Shown here: in pieces, positions 7,759 through 17,078 of the stretch | Position numbering within the stretch: position 1 is the stretch's first letter | Layout: each line of letters opens with the position of its first letter | Assembly (NCBI RefSeq): GCF_023555005.1 | Contig: NZ_JAMJPJ010000008.1 | Span: forward strand, 1 to 64,000 | Reading direction: 5' to 3' | DNA: 64,000 nucleotides | DNA from: Halomonas llamarensis | GTDB lineage: Bacteria; Pseudomonadota; Gammaproteobacteria; Pseudomonadales; Halomonadaceae | Made by a program: the position numbers and the translations under genes | The notes under the pieces: generated by a model | Told to the model about the DNA's origin: nothing | The model's database searches: none | The model's input: the letters and a program-made list of their open reading frames with translations, nothing else

Positions 7759-10038
7759 GTGAAAAGTAAAACGTCCATGCTTGAGGTGCTGCGACGCGTT
7801 ATTCAGGAAGTGAATGGCGCGCGCAATCTTGACGCGGCGCTCTCAACGATGGTGCGCCGGATCCGCAAAGCGATGTTGACCGATGTCTGCTCGTTCTATC
7901 TTTACGATAAAGAGCTTGAGTCGCTGGTGTTGATGGAGACCATTGGTCTGCGTACTCAGGCGGTTGGCCGCGTGGTCCTACCCCTCGGCGAGGGGCTAGT
8001 GGGGTTGGTGGCCAAGCGTAGCGAGCCGCTAAACTTAGAAGATGCGCGCATACATCCGCATTTTCGTTATTTTGAAGCGACCGGAGAAGAGCGCTACTCC
8101 AGCTTTCTTGGCGTACCCATTATCCATCAACGCCGGATGCTCGGGGTGCTGGTGGTCCAGCAGGCCGAAAAGCGCCGCTATAACGATGAAGATGAAGCGT
8201 TTCTGGTCACCATGGCGGCGCAGCTGGCGGGCGTGCTAGCGCATGCGTTGGCAACCGGTAATCTCACGCGGCCCTCGTTGTCCGGGAGCCAGGCGATGTT
8301 TAAAGGGGTGGCCTCGTCACCCGGTATCGCCATGGGCGAGGCCGTTGTGATCGCCCCGCCAGCAGACCTCAATAGCGTGCCAGACTTGGTGCCAAGCGAT
8401 GAAGCCTTTGAAATCTCACGGTTAAAAGAAGCCATTGCCAAGACCCGCGATGAAATTCGCGCGGCGGCTGAGCGCTTGGTAAACCGTATTTCCAGCCAGG
8501 AGTTAGCGCTTTTTGATGTCTACCAGCAGATGCTGGGCGAGACAGCGCTTTCTGAAGAAGTTGAAAAACGCATCCGTGAAGGGCAGTGGGCGCCGGGGGC
8601 GCTCGCCGATGTAGTGCGTCGCCACGTGCAGTATTTAGAACGGGTGGATGACGACTATCTGCGCGAGCGTGCGGCGGATATTCGTGATCTCGGTCGCCGT
8701 GTATTGGCACATTTGCAAGAAGACTCCCCCAGCACACCCGAAACCTACCCCGATAACGCCATTTTAGTCGGTGATGAAATCAGTGTGGCCATGCTAGGGG
8801 AGGTGCCCCGCGATAAGCTGAAAGGGCTTGTGTCGGTGCGCGGCTCTAGTACGTCTCACGTGGCGATAGTGGCGCGTGCGATGGGGATTCCCACTGTGCT
8901 GGGGATGGTGGATTTGCCACTACCGCGGCTCTCGGGCGCCCAGGTGGTACTTGATGGCCACCGCGGGCGGCTTTTCGTGCGCCCTGGTGCTGAGTTGAGT
9001 CGCTACTATGAAACCATCATTGCGGAAGAAGAAGCGCTTACCGCATTGCTTGAGCATGAGCAGGATTTGCCCAGCGAAACGACCGATGGCCATGAAGTGC
9101 CGTTGATGGTGAACACCGGCCTTGCCGTTGATGCTGCTGCCTTGCTGAAAAGCCGAATCAGCGGGGTGGGGCTTTACCGTACCGAAGTGCCGTTTATGAT
9201 CACCGAGCGCTTTCCCGGCGAGAAAGAGCAAACACGTTTGTATCGCGATCAGCTAGAGGGTTTCTCACCGTTGCCGGTGGTCATGCGCACGCTGGATATC
9301 GGTGGTGATAAAGACCTGCCTTACTTTCCTATCGAAGAGGCTAACCCTTTCTTAGGCTGGCGGGGAATGCGTGTCACCCTTGATCACCCCGAAGTGTTGA
9401 TGGTGCAGTTGCGGGCGATGCTCAAGGCGTCGCAGGGGCTGGATAACCTATACGTGCTCTTTCCAATGATCACCAATGTGGAAGAGGTGGATGAAGCACT
9501 TAAGCTTTTGGATCGCGCGATCGTCGAGCTGGGAGAAGAGGGCATCACGGTTCAGCGCCCGAATGTCGGTGTGATGATTGAAGTCCCGGCGACGATTTAC
9601 CAAATGGATGCGCTCGCCAAGCGTGTCGATTTCTTCTCGGTGGGCAGCAATGACCTAACCCAATATCTGCTGGCCGTTGATCGAAACAACCCACGCGTCT
9701 CTGATCTTTATGATGCGCTACATCCGGCGCTACTCGGCGCACTGGTCGAGCTTGCCCAAGATGCGAGGCGCCTTGATAAGCCTATTTCGCTATGTGGCGA
9801 GCTCGCGGGCGACCCTGCAGGAGCGCTGTTATTAATGGCGATGGGGTTTACCAGTCTCTCGATGAATGCACCCAGCTTGCCCAAAGTGCGTGCCGCTATC
9901 CGGCGTGTGTCGTTTAGCGACGCGCAAATATTGCTCGACGAGGTTATGTGCCTCGATACGCCTGCTCAGGTGCACCCACACCTGGAAGCGCGCATGGAAT
10001 CGTGGGAGCTTTCGCACCTAATGCCGCCCAAAGATTAA
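7759..10038 (+). CDS. ptsP: Phosphoenolpyruvate-protein phosphotransferase of the nitrogen PTS (EI-Ntr)
   Basis: A 759-residue EI-Ntr. Residues about 1-170 form a GAF domain, which senses glutamine/2-oxoglutarate in studied homologues. Residues 175-400 form the phosphotransfer domain with the catalytic His367 in GSSTSHVAIVARAMGIP. The rest is the PEP-binding TIM barrel with GVGLYRTE, DIGGDKDLPYF, VMIEVPAT, SVGSNDLTQYLLAVDRNN and SLCGELAGDP. It passes phosphate from PEP to NPr and PtsN. The start is GTG with GCGAGG upstream; the next ATG (7777) aligns better with the family start but has a weaker site. Its end overlaps the convergent NRDE gene by four bases. Confidence 0.95.
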   Translation: MKSKTSMLEVLRRVIQEVNGARNLDAALSTMVRRIRKAMLTDVCSFYLYDKELESLVLMETIGLRTQAVGRVVLPLGEGLVGLVAKRSEPLNLEDARIHPHFRYFEATGEERYSSFLGVPIIHQRRMLGVLVVQQAEKRRYNDEDEAFLVTMAAQLAGVLAHALATGNLTRPSLSGSQAMFKGVASSPGIAMGEAVVIAPPADLNSVPDLVPSDEAFEISRLKEAIAKTRDEIRAAAERLVNRISSQELALFDVYQQMLGETALSEEVEKRIREGQWAPGALADVVRRHVQYLERVDDDYLRERAADIRDLGRRVLAHLQEDSPSTPETYPDNAILVGDEISVAMLGEVPRDKLKGLVSVRGSSTSHVAIVARAMGIPTVLGMVDLPLPRLSGAQVVLDGHRGRLFVRPGAELSRYYETIIAEEEALTALLEHEQDLPSETTDGHEVPLMVNTGLAVDAAALLKSRISGVGLYRTEVPFMITERFPGEKEQTRLYRDQLEGFSPLPVVMRTLDIGGDKDLPYFPIEEANPFLGWRGMRVTLDHPEVLMVQLRAMLKASQGLDNLYVLFPMITNVEEVDEALKLLDRAIVELGEEGITVQRPNVGVMIEVPATIYQMDALAKRVDFFSVGSNDLTQYLLAVDRNNPRVSDLYDALHPALLGALVELAQDARRLDKPISLCGELAGDPAGALLLMAMGFTSLSMNAPSLPKVRAAIRRVSFSDAQILLDEVMCLDTPAQVHPHLEARMESWELSHLMPPKD

Positions 10039-10823
10039 CGCTGTGCTTCGCTGAATACATGTTGACCGTCAAAGAGGGCGGTTTCGCCCTGAAACTGGCC
10101 GTTCTGCCCGAAGCGCTGCTCGGTCATCGCGGTATTGCCTTGGCGGTCGAGCGTTACCCATGTGGTCGCTCGAGTACCGTACGTCTCCCCGACAATAAAC
10201 GCGGCGGATAAGCGCTGTTCTAACGTTAGCCCCACGCCGGTATCGGGCAGCGCTTGGGCGGGGGCTTCGTCGGTCTGTTGAATGACGTGGCGCGAGGCTT
10301 CCGGCCAAGTGATGGGTGGCGTGGTGTCTCGTACCATCGCTTGGTGAAGCTTAACCGTTTTAGGCCAGGGTGTGTTGAGGTCGGCATTGGAGAGCGTATG
10401 TATACCGCGAGGTACTTCACGTAACGCTGTGCGTTCTCGACCGCGATGGAGATGCCACATCTGGGTGGGGGTGGCGACAAGCAGGTTAAACCCCGCGTAG
10501 CGCGGTGCACTTTCGGTCAGTTGCTCAAGCCAGGTAGGTAGATCCTCGCAAGTAAGCGCTTGCACCACCAGCTCACCCCGACTGGGTGTGCCGGGTGGCG
10601 CTACCAGCGCCGGGTCACGCACATTGGTTAGCGTGGCAAGCACACCCTGGCGATTAACCGCCAGCCATGTGCCGCCAGCTTCGAGATCGCGTCCGCCGAG
10701 AATCGGCGCATCATCCCAGTCGTGCAGCCCTGCCGTCGGGCGCACGTAAAATTCATCGCGATTGCCAATGAGCCTCAAGGGCGTTGGCGCGCCGGGTTGC
10801 CAATCGAAGGCGAGTAAACACAT
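10035..10823 (-). CDS. NRDE/TANGO2-family protein
   Basis: A 262-residue protein starting MCLLAFDWQPGAPTPL with the defining NRDE motif in LIGNRDEFYVRPT, followed by GGRDLEAGGTWLAVNRQGV. This is the bacterial form of the TANGO2 family. The Cys2 position and the NTN-hydrolase-like fold suggest a hydrolase, and the animal protein has been linked to haem and lipid handling, but no bacterial substrate is firmly known. It is convergent with ptsP, sharing four bases (TTAA) that contain both stop codons. No operon partner is visible. Confidence 0.85.
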   Translation of the reverse strand: MCLLAFDWQPGAPTPLRLIGNRDEFYVRPTAGLHDWDDAPILGGRDLEAGGTWLAVNRQGVLATLTNVRDPALVAPPGTPSRGELVVQALTCEDLPTWLEQLTESAPRYAGFNLLVATPTQMWHLHRGRERTALREVPRGIHTLSNADLNTPWPKTVKLHQAMVRDTTPPITWPEASRHVIQQTDEAPAQALPDTGVGLTLEQRLSAAFIVGETYGTRATTWVTLDRQGNTAMTEQRFGQNGQFQGETALFDGQHVFSEAQR

Positions 10824-10978
10824 GCCATCATACCTTTTTCAATAGATGTTCAATAAACGTGGTTCATATGACAGCGACGCGACCGCCACGTACACTTAGC
10901 ACTGCTTTTATCAATCGCAACGCGCTTACAACCCTTATGACCAAAACAGGGGCGCAAGGCCAACGGAAAGGCACAGCC

Positions 10979-12133
10979 ATGCAAGGTTATCATCGTAAGG
11001 AGCATTTCTGGAATGTCGTTATCTGGCCGATTCTATGGCCTTGGCTGCTGGCGCAGCTTGCGCTCGTCGGTCTCTGCTTGATCGTGGGGCTCGTTATATG
11101 GGGGATGAACCCCGAACAAGCCTCGTGGGGCACGGTGGTGACATTGATGGCAGCGCTGTTGCTGGGCAGTAGTCTTAACGTTGGCGCGGTTGTCGTTCTC
11201 GTGCGTGCGCGGGCGCGACGTTTTGAATCTACGTTCGATCAAGTATTAGGTGAATTAGAGCAGCACACTTCAACGCTTTGTGAGCGCAGTGGACTTGCCA
11301 CCGTTGCACCCATGGAGGCGCAAGAAGTAAAAACGCAGCGCCCTCATGCCCGCGTTTCGCATGTCATCGTGCAGTTGGCCCAGCTTGGGCGGTATCTGGC
11401 AACCTTAGCGCCTTCTTTGGACAAGTCACCGGCTGCTAATAGTGCCCAGCAAACATTGCTCGATGACTTGGCGCATAAACAGCAACAGCTCGATCAGCTG
11501 TTACAAGGGCGTGAGCGCGCCCGGGAAGAGTCGCGATTAAAATCCAGCTATTTGCACCTGCTTCAGCGCGAAACCAATGCGTTGTTTGAGTGTTTGGGGG
11601 ATTTAAGGGCGGCGCCGGATGCGCGTGAAGCAGACTTGAAAGAATGCCGTGAGCGGTTGGCCGATATTCGTGCGCTGTTGGCCAATGTGGCAGAAGAGAT
11701 GCCCGAGATGTCGACGATGGCATCGCCAGCACACCCACGTAGGGTGTTGGTGGTCGACGATGGTCCCGTTAATTTAATGTTGGCCCAGCAAGTGCTGGAA
11801 AAGCACGGGCTTGAGGTGGATACGGTCAGTAGCGGTGAAGATGCGCTTGCGCTTCAGCAAACCCACGCGTTTGACTTGGTCTTTATGGATATTTTTATGC
11901 CCGAGATGGATGGGTTAGAGACAAGCCGTCGCTGGCGCGCTTATGAGAAAACCTACGGCAAGGCAAGTGCGATTCTCGTCGCGCTGACGGCGAATGCCGA
12001 TACCGCCGGCCGCGAACGCTGCCTACAGGCGGGAATGAACGACTTGATCGCTAAGCCCTATCAACCCGAAAGCCTGATAAATAAAGTTGCCGCCTGGTTC
12101 CCCGATGATGTGGCGGAGGCTTCGCCGTTATGA
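10979..12133 (+). CDS. Membrane-anchored receiver-domain protein with degenerate kinase linker
   Basis: A 384-residue protein. Residues about 10-75 hold two hydrophobic helices separated by a short loop. Residues 80-250 are helical and coiled-coil rich. Residues 258-380 are a response-regulator receiver with the acidic pair in VLVVDDGP, phospho-acceptor Asp304 in FMDIFMPEMDG, the Thr in LTAN and the Lys in IAKPY. The helix at 182-202 (REESRLKSSYLHLLQRE) resembles the dimerisation helix of GacS/BarA kinases, but the His position is Arg and no ATPase domain follows. The ATG at 10979 has GGAAAGG seven bases upstream; earlier in-frame starts lack sites. It overlaps the next gene by four bases. 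It may be a decayed hybrid kinase now acting as a phosphate sink or adaptor. Confidence 0.8.
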   Translation: MQGYHRKEHFWNVVIWPILWPWLLAQLALVGLCLIVGLVIWGMNPEQASWGTVVTLMAALLLGSSLNVGAVVVLVRARARRFESTFDQVLGELEQHTSTLCERSGLATVAPMEAQEVKTQRPHARVSHVIVQLAQLGRYLATLAPSLDKSPAANSAQQTLLDDLAHKQQQLDQLLQGRERAREESRLKSSYLHLLQRETNALFECLGDLRAAPDAREADLKECRERLADIRALLANVAEEMPEMSTMASPAHPRRVLVVDDGPVNLMLAQQVLEKHGLEVDTVSSGEDALALQQTHAFDLVFMDIFMPEMDGLETSRRWRAYEKTYGKASAILVALTANADTAGRERCLQAGMNDLIAKPYQPESLINKVAAWFPDDVAEASPL

Positions 12134-12927
12134 CAGTGTTAATCACGTTGCTGGGGTATCTGGCATTAGGGGCGGCAGCTGGCACCATGGCGGGGCTTTT
12201 TGGCGTTGGTGGCGGTTTGATTATTGTCCCCGCCCTCGCGTTTGCGTTTGAACTGCAAGGCGTTGCCTCTGAAGTGCTGATGCATTTGGCGGTGGGAACA
12301 TCGCTTGCCACCATTGTCGTCACCGGTGCCTCATCCGCTTTTGCCCACTTTCAGAAAGGGAGTATTTATCAGCCGTGGTTTATGGCGCTCTTGCCGGGGT
12401 TGATGCTAGGAGCGGTCGCTGGCGTTTTTGTCGCCGGAAGCTTATCCGGCACGCTACTGGGAACGCTATTTGGTATTTTTGTGTTGTTAGTGGCTGTCAA
12501 AATGATCTTGGGGCTTGCACCCAAGCCGGGCAGTGTCGCGCCGGGTAAGCCCGCGATGGTGCTTGCCGGTACGGTGATCGGGGCTATTTCCGCGCTTTTT
12601 GGTATTGGTGGGGGCACGCTGGCCGTACCGTGGCTGTCACGCTGTGGCGCCACGATGACACAAGCGGTAGGCACATCTGCCGCTTGCGGGTTACCCATCG
12701 CTTTTTTCGGCGCAATGACGTTTATCATCGTTGGGTGGGGCCACCCGCTACTGCCTTCCACCGCGACGGGGTTTGTGATGTGGCCAGCGTTTATGGGTAT
12801 TGTGCTGGCGAGCGTGCCCTTCGCGCACCTTGGCGTGAAGCTTGCTCATGTGCTGCCAGCCCATATTCTGCGCTACGCGTTTTCCACGTTATTAACGTTG
12901 GTTGGGTTACGTTTTGTCTTCGGTTGA
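12130..12927 (+). CDS. TSUP-family permease (TauE/SafE)
   Basis: A 265-residue inner-membrane protein with about eight spans arranged as two repeats. Each repeat carries the family glycine motif: GLFGVGGGLIIVPAL at the start and ALFGIGGGTLAVPWL in the middle. TSUP proteins export or import sulfur-containing anions such as sulfite, sulfoacetate or thiosulfate; the substrate here cannot be told. The start codon overlaps the receiver-gene stop (ATGA), suggesting coupled translation. It lies just before lgt, a context common in pseudomonads and relatives. Confidence 0.88.
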   Translation: MTVLITLLGYLALGAAAGTMAGLFGVGGGLIIVPALAFAFELQGVASEVLMHLAVGTSLATIVVTGASSAFAHFQKGSIYQPWFMALLPGLMLGAVAGVFVAGSLSGTLLGTLFGIFVLLVAVKMILGLAPKPGSVAPGKPAMVLAGTVIGAISALFGIGGGTLAVPWLSRCGATMTQAVGTSAACGLPIAFFGAMTFIIVGWGHPLLPSTATGFVMWPAFMGIVLASVPFAHLGVKLAHVLPAHILRYAFSTLLTLVGLRFVFG

Positions 12928-12973
12928 TTCGCATTGAAGCCGTGTCTATTTTTGTAAAATTTGCGAGAGTGTG

Positions 12974-13777
12974 ATGATTGCTTATCCCGAGATTGACCCT
13001 GTTGCTATCTCCCTCGGCCCCTTTCAGGTGCATTGGTATGGGCTAATGTACGTGGTTGGGTTCGTGGCGGCTTGGTGGCTGGGTGGTAAACGTGCCGCAC
13101 GTATCGGGCTCACGCGCGATGACATTGGCGATTTGCTCTTCTACGCGGCTATCGGCGTGGTGGTGGGTGGTCGCGTGGGTTATGCGCTCTTTTATGGCTG
13201 GGAGCAACTCGCAGCCGATCCGCTGTGGATTTTCCGCGTGTGGGATGGCGGCATGAGCTTTCACGGCGGATTGCTCGGTGTCGCACTAGCGGCGTGGTGG
13301 TTCGCACGCAAAAAAAACCTCGCCTATTTAACCCTGACAGACTTTATTGCGCCACTGGCGCCGATTGGTTTGGGCGCCGGGCGAATAGGTAATTTTATCA
13401 ATCATGAGTTGCCCGGCCGCGTGACATCCCTACCCTGGGGTATGCCATTTCCCGGCATGGGGCCAGAACCGCGTCACCCGTCAGCCCTGTATGAAGCGCT
13501 ACTCGAAGGCGCGGTGCTCTTTGTGCTGCTATGGTGGATATCTGCCAAGCCACAAAGGCGTGGGCTTGTCTCAGGGGTGTTTTTGCTTGCTTATGGCGCT
13601 TTCCGTTTCTTAGTGGAGTTCGTTCGGCTGCCGGATGCCCATATTGGCTTTATTGCGTTTGGCTGGATCACCATGGGCATGCTCCTCACGCTGCCGATGA
13701 TGCTGTGTGGTGCATTACTCATCGCGTGGTCGCAAAAACAGTCGGTGGATGTGAAGACAGCAGCCAAGCAGGTATAA
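12974..13777 (+). CDS. lgt: Prolipoprotein diacylglyceryl transferase
   Basis: A 267-residue, seven-span inner-membrane enzyme that moves diacylglycerol from phosphatidylglycerol to the lipobox cysteine of prolipoproteins, the first step of lipoprotein maturation. Family segments are VHWYGLMYVVGF, the catalytic-His region in GMSFHGGLLGV, and the signature GRIGNFINHELPG. The start is ATG 12974, preceded by GAGAG; a GTG three bases earlier is an alternative. In many relatives lgt is followed directly by thyA, but here a toxin-antitoxin pair lies between them. Confidence 0.95.
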   Translation: MIAYPEIDPVAISLGPFQVHWYGLMYVVGFVAAWWLGGKRAARIGLTRDDIGDLLFYAAIGVVVGGRVGYALFYGWEQLAADPLWIFRVWDGGMSFHGGLLGVALAAWWFARKKNLAYLTLTDFIAPLAPIGLGAGRIGNFINHELPGRVTSLPWGMPFPGMGPEPRHPSALYEALLEGAVLFVLLWWISAKPQRRGLVSGVFLLAYGAFRFLVEFVRLPDAHIGFIAFGWITMGMLLTLPMMLCGALLIAWSQKQSVDVKTAAKQV

Positions 13778-13799
13778 GGGAAAGAAAGAAGGGGGCGCG

Positions 13800-14099
13800 A
13801 TGCGGCTCACTAACGTTCAGCGTGAAACCATCAAAGGCGTGACCAAAGAGCTGTTTGGAAGCGACGCGGAGGTGAAATTATTTGGTTCTCGACTAGATGA
13901 CGCTGCCAAAGGTGGGGATATTGACTTGTTAGTCGTTAGCGAAGCGCTAATTAAAAACAAGGTACAAAAAGCCCTTTATATGGTGGCGCGCCTTCAGGTT
14001 AAGCTTGGCGACCAACCTATTGATGTGCTTGTGGTTGATCCTGAAACAGCATTGACTGCCGTTCATCGCCAAGCATTAAGAGCGGGAGAAACACTTTGA
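13800..14099 (+). CDS. mntA: MNT-type nucleotidyltransferase antitoxin
   Basis: A 99-residue minimal nucleotidyltransferase. The motif GSRLDDAAKGGDIDLLVV supplies the Gly-Ser pair (residues 29-30) and the two metal-binding aspartates (40 and 42) of the GSx10DxD family. In characterised MntA/HepT modules this enzyme adds AMP groups to a tyrosine of the HepT RNase and silences it. It has AAGGGGG six bases upstream of the ATG and overlaps the hepT-like gene by four bases. Local base composition is AT-rich (hand count 21 G+C of 60 at 13921-13980), unlike lgt and thyA around it, which suggests transfer. Confidence 0.85.
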   Translation: MRLTNVQRETIKGVTKELFGSDAEVKLFGSRLDDAAKGGDIDLLVVSEALIKNKVQKALYMVARLQVKLGDQPIDVLVVDPETALTAVHRQALRAGETL

Positions 14100-14629
14100 A
14101 ATTCGATGACCTGCTTCCAGTTAATCGTTTTATTGCAACCTTAGAGGTTGTTGAGCGCGAAGGCGTGCATCTAGCTTACAGCTGGCAGACACTATTCGGT
14201 GACGGGCAGAAAATAGACGCGGAGTGGGTTATTGGCCTAGAGCGCAACCCGGAAGAGGCTGTCCGTCTAGAAGCGTTTGTCTCACGTTATGGACGCATGC
14301 AAGATACGCTTGCAGATAAACTCTTACCGCGTTGGTTAATGGCATTGGCAGAAAGACCAGGTAGCCAAATTGAAACGCTGAATCGTGCTGAACGATTGGG
14401 TGTCATTGAAAGTGTTGAAGCGTGGCTTGCCGCTCGAAAATTGCGTAATCAGCTCGTGCATGAATATATGCAAGATCCTGTCGCTTTTGCCGAGGCATTA
14501 AACGTTGCGATGTCCACCAGTGTGATGGTGCTGGAAACCTATAACCATCTACAACGCTATGCCGAAAATACGATGAATTTAAGTAATCTTCCTAAGCCGC
14601 TTAGATTGCCTACAGACACTGAAAAATAG
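14096..14629 (+). CDS. hepT: HEPN-family RNase toxin (HepT-like)
   Basis: A 177-residue helical protein with the HEPN catalytic motif R-x4-H-x-Y as RNQLVHEY: Arg117, His122 and the modifiable Tyr124. In HepT toxins this motif cleaves RNA, and the Tyr is AMPylated by MntA. It starts at a TTG that overlaps the antitoxin stop codon, with GGGAG eight bases upstream; there is no ATG until residue 69. It is somewhat longer than the typical HepT (about 140 residues), with an extra 20-30 residues at the start. The pair sits between lgt and thyA, so its acquisition had to leave both essential neighbours intact. Confidence 0.82.
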   Translation: MKFDDLLPVNRFIATLEVVEREGVHLAYSWQTLFGDGQKIDAEWVIGLERNPEEAVRLEAFVSRYGRMQDTLADKLLPRWLMALAERPGSQIETLNRAERLGVIESVEAWLAARKLRNQLVHEYMQDPVAFAEALNVAMSTSVMVLETYNHLQRYAENTMNLSNLPKPLRLPTDTEK

Positions 14630-14679
14630 CTTTATTGACGCTAAACTCACTTCAAACTTCAACCACGAATGGATATACC

Positions 14680-15525
14680 GTGACGGCGACAGAGCCTTTG
14701 AAACAGCCTTCGGCAACGCAGCCTGCACTTGAGCAGCCTTATCTTGAGTTGATGCACACCGTGCTGAATCACGGTGTGGATCGTGAGGATCGTACCGGCG
14801 TGGGGACGCGCTCGGTGTTTGGTCATCAGATGTGCTTTGACTTGTCTCGTGGCTTTCCGCTTTTAACCACCAAAAAACTTCACCTGCGTTCGATCATTCA
14901 TGAGCTGTTGTGGTTTTTGCGCGGCGATACCAATATCGCGTATTTGAAAGAAAACGGGGTGAAAATTTGGGACGCCTGGGCGGATGAAAATGGCGACTTG
15001 GGGCCGGTATACGGCTACCAATGGCGCAGTTGGCCGCGCCCGGAAGGCGGCAGCGTCGATCAAATCAAGCACGTGGTTGAACAGATCCACACCAACCCAC
15101 AGTCGCGACGCCTGATTGTTTCTGCGTGGAACCCCGCGCAGGTGGATGAAATGCAGCTGCCGCCGTGTCACTGCTTATTTCAGTTCTACGTCGCCAACGG
15201 GCGCCTTTCCTGCCAGCTTTACCAGCGCAGCGCGGATATTTTCCTCGGGGTGCCGTTTAATATCGCAAGCTACGCGCTGTTGCTCAGTATGGTGGCCCAC
15301 GTCACCGGCTTAAAGCCGGGCGAGTTTATTCACACGCTGGGTGATGCCCACCTGTACAGCAATCATCTTGAGCAAGCGCGCGAACAGCTGACGCGTACGC
15401 CAAAAGCCCCACCGCGGCTCGTGCTGTCGCCCGAGGTGACGGACCTTTTCGCGTTTCAGTTTGATGATATCTGCATCGATGATTACGACGCGCACCCGCA
15501 TATCAAAGCAAAGGTGGCGGTATGA
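14680..15525 (+). CDS. thyA: Thymidylate synthase
   Basis: A 281-residue enzyme converting dUMP and methylene-tetrahydrofolate to dTMP and dihydrofolate. The catalytic Cys lies in [13 protein letters not shown]. Other conserved parts are [36 protein letters not shown] and [13 protein letters not shown] take the GTG at 14680 with GGAT upstream; a TTG at 14635 would add 15 residues with no site. The N-terminus is about 20 residues longer than in E. coli. It overlaps folA by four bases (ATGA), coupling the dihydrofolate producer to its reductase. Confidence 0.95.
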   Translation: MTATEPLKQPSATQPALEQPYLELMHTVLNHGVDREDRTGVGTRSVFGHQMCFDLSRGFPLLTTKKLHLRSIIHELLWFLRGDTNIAYLKENGVKIWDAWADENGDLGPVYGYQWRSWPRPEGGSVDQIKHVVEQIHTNPQSRRLIVSAWNPAQVDEMQLPPCHCLFQFYVANGRLSCQLYQRSADIFLGVPFNIASYALLLSMVAHVTGLKPGEFIHTLGDAHLYSNHLEQAREQLTRTPKAPPRLVLSPEVTDLFAFQFDDICIDDYDAHPHIKAKVAV

Positions 15526-16055
15526 CTTCACAGCCCGAGCCGTTGGTGCCAGCCGCCATGATTGCCGCGATGGCAAAAAATCGCGTCATCGGCGTTGATG
15601 GCAAGCTACCGTGGTACCTGCCTGAGGATTTACAGTTCTTTAAGCGTATGACGCAAGCCAGGCCCTTGGTGATGGGGCGTAAAACGTTTGAGTCCATCGG
15701 TAAGCCGCTGCCAAACCGCCTCAATATCGTGGTGACCCGCGATACTCGCTGGCATAAAGACGGCGTGCGCGTGTGCCACCGCTTGGAAGATGCCCTCGCA
15801 TTGGCGGACCAACAAGCCACTATCGAAGCAGCGGAAGAGATCATGGTGATGGGCGGCGGTGAGATCTACGCCGACGCCATGCCGTTTGTTGAGCGACTTT
15901 ATATCACTGAGGTGGATGTCGAGGTGGAGGGCGATGCTTACTTCCCCGAGATTGACCCACAGTGGTGGCAAGAAGTGCAGCGCGTGCCAGGTACCCCCCA
16001 GCACGGCCAGCCTGCCTACGATTTTGTCGTCTACGAGCGCCGTCAGCGTGTGTGA
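15522..16055 (+). CDS. folA: Dihydrofolate reductase
   Basis: A 177-residue enzyme that regenerates tetrahydrofolate using NADPH. Motifs include [18 protein letters not shown] at the folate site, the catalytic acid in [26 protein letters not shown] at the cofactor site, and [14 protein letters not shown]. It overlaps thyA by the sequence ATGA, a frequent thyA-folA arrangement. It is the likely target of trimethoprim in this organism. Confidence 0.95.
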   Translation: MTSQPEPLVPAAMIAAMAKNRVIGVDGKLPWYLPEDLQFFKRMTQARPLVMGRKTFESIGKPLPNRLNIVVTRDTRWHKDGVRVCHRLEDALALADQQATIEAAEEIMVMGGGEIYADAMPFVERLYITEVDVEVEGDAYFPEIDPQWWQEVQRVPGTPQHGQPAYDFVVYERRQRV

Positions 16056-16081
16056 CGCTGCTAAACAAGGAGCCAACGCAT

Positions 16082-16834
16082 ATGGCAGCCCGCGTGATGC
16101 AGTTATTGGATGACCTAGAAGCTCGCTTAGAACACGCTCAGCGTGAAATCAACGTGTTGAAGGAAGAAAACCAACGGCTTAAACAAAAGCTTGAAGAGCA
16201 GGGCGCCGCTGAAGAAATGCAGGCACCAGTTCAAGTTCCATCTATGCCGCAAGCTCCATCTACGTCGCCTGCCGTTGAGCGCACACCCGTCGCGGAAAAG
16301 TCCGTAGAGAGTGTGGAAGGTGTGGAAAGCGCTAAGCCGCCGTCTCCTCAAGAGTTGTTGCAGCAGTGGTACAAGCGCTACCCGAACGCGTTTTTCAAAG
16401 GCCATACCAAACCCTTAAAAGTCGGGATTCACCAGGATTTAGCCGAACGCGAACCATGGTCAAACAAATTGATTCGCCGTGCGCTTGCCAACTACGTCAA
16501 TTTGCCGCGCTACGCCAAAGCCATGCACGCAGGGGTTAAGCGGATAGATTTAGACGGCAATGCCGTTGGTGTTGTTGACCAGCAGGCGGCACAGTTTGCT
16601 GCGGAGAAACGCCAACATAACGCGCCTGCCGATAAAAAAGCGCCAAAAAACGTACCGCAGGCGGCGCCAAAGGCAGAGCAAAATGGCGATGAAAAGCACC
16701 CTAAAAACGTGCATAAGCCGCGTCAAAAGCCCAAAGAAGGGGCAAGCGGTGAAGGTAATCAGCAGGTTGAAGCGCGACCCCTCTCGCTGGAAGAGAAGTT
16801 GGCCAGCCTGCAAGCCAAATTTGAGCGCCCCTGA
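16082..16834 (+). CDS. ProQ/FinO-domain RNA-binding protein
   Basis: A 250-residue protein. Residues 1-35 are a coiled coil (LEARLEHAQREINVLKEENQ). About 36-85 are a Pro/Ser/Glu-rich linker. About 90-165 are a ProQ/FinO fold with the family signature YPNAFFKGHTKPLKVGIHQD and ALANYVNLPRYAKAM. The C-terminal 80 residues are Lys/Ala-rich and probably disordered. ProQ-domain proteins bind structured 3' ends of sRNAs and mRNAs. The order (coiled coil first, ProQ in the middle) differs from E. coli ProQ, where the domain comes first, so I do not transfer the name. An AAGGAG site precedes the ATG; earlier in-frame readings overlap folA. Confidence 0.85.
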   Translation: MAARVMQLLDDLEARLEHAQREINVLKEENQRLKQKLEEQGAAEEMQAPVQVPSMPQAPSTSPAVERTPVAEKSVESVEGVESAKPPSPQELLQQWYKRYPNAFFKGHTKPLKVGIHQDLAEREPWSNKLIRRALANYVNLPRYAKAMHAGVKRIDLDGNAVGVVDQQAAQFAAEKRQHNAPADKKAPKNVPQAAPKAEQNGDEKHPKNVHKPRQKPKEGASGEGNQQVEARPLSLEEKLASLQAKFERP

Positions 16835-17078
16835 GACAGGCTTTATTCGGGGGCGTTCCATATAAAAAGCGCGAATAATTAAAAAACAGTGTTTTTCTCT
16901 ATTGCGTTCCCTGAAATCCCGGTATAAGGTTCTACCTGCGAGCATTGGACTATAACAAGGTTTGCGCAGGACATGCCCTCCTCACTAACGAGGAGTCAAA
17001 AAGAGCATGCCGCCAAACCAATAGCAGGCGAAAGCCTGACAAACGATCGAATCAATAAGCTAGTTAAGGAAACGACTC

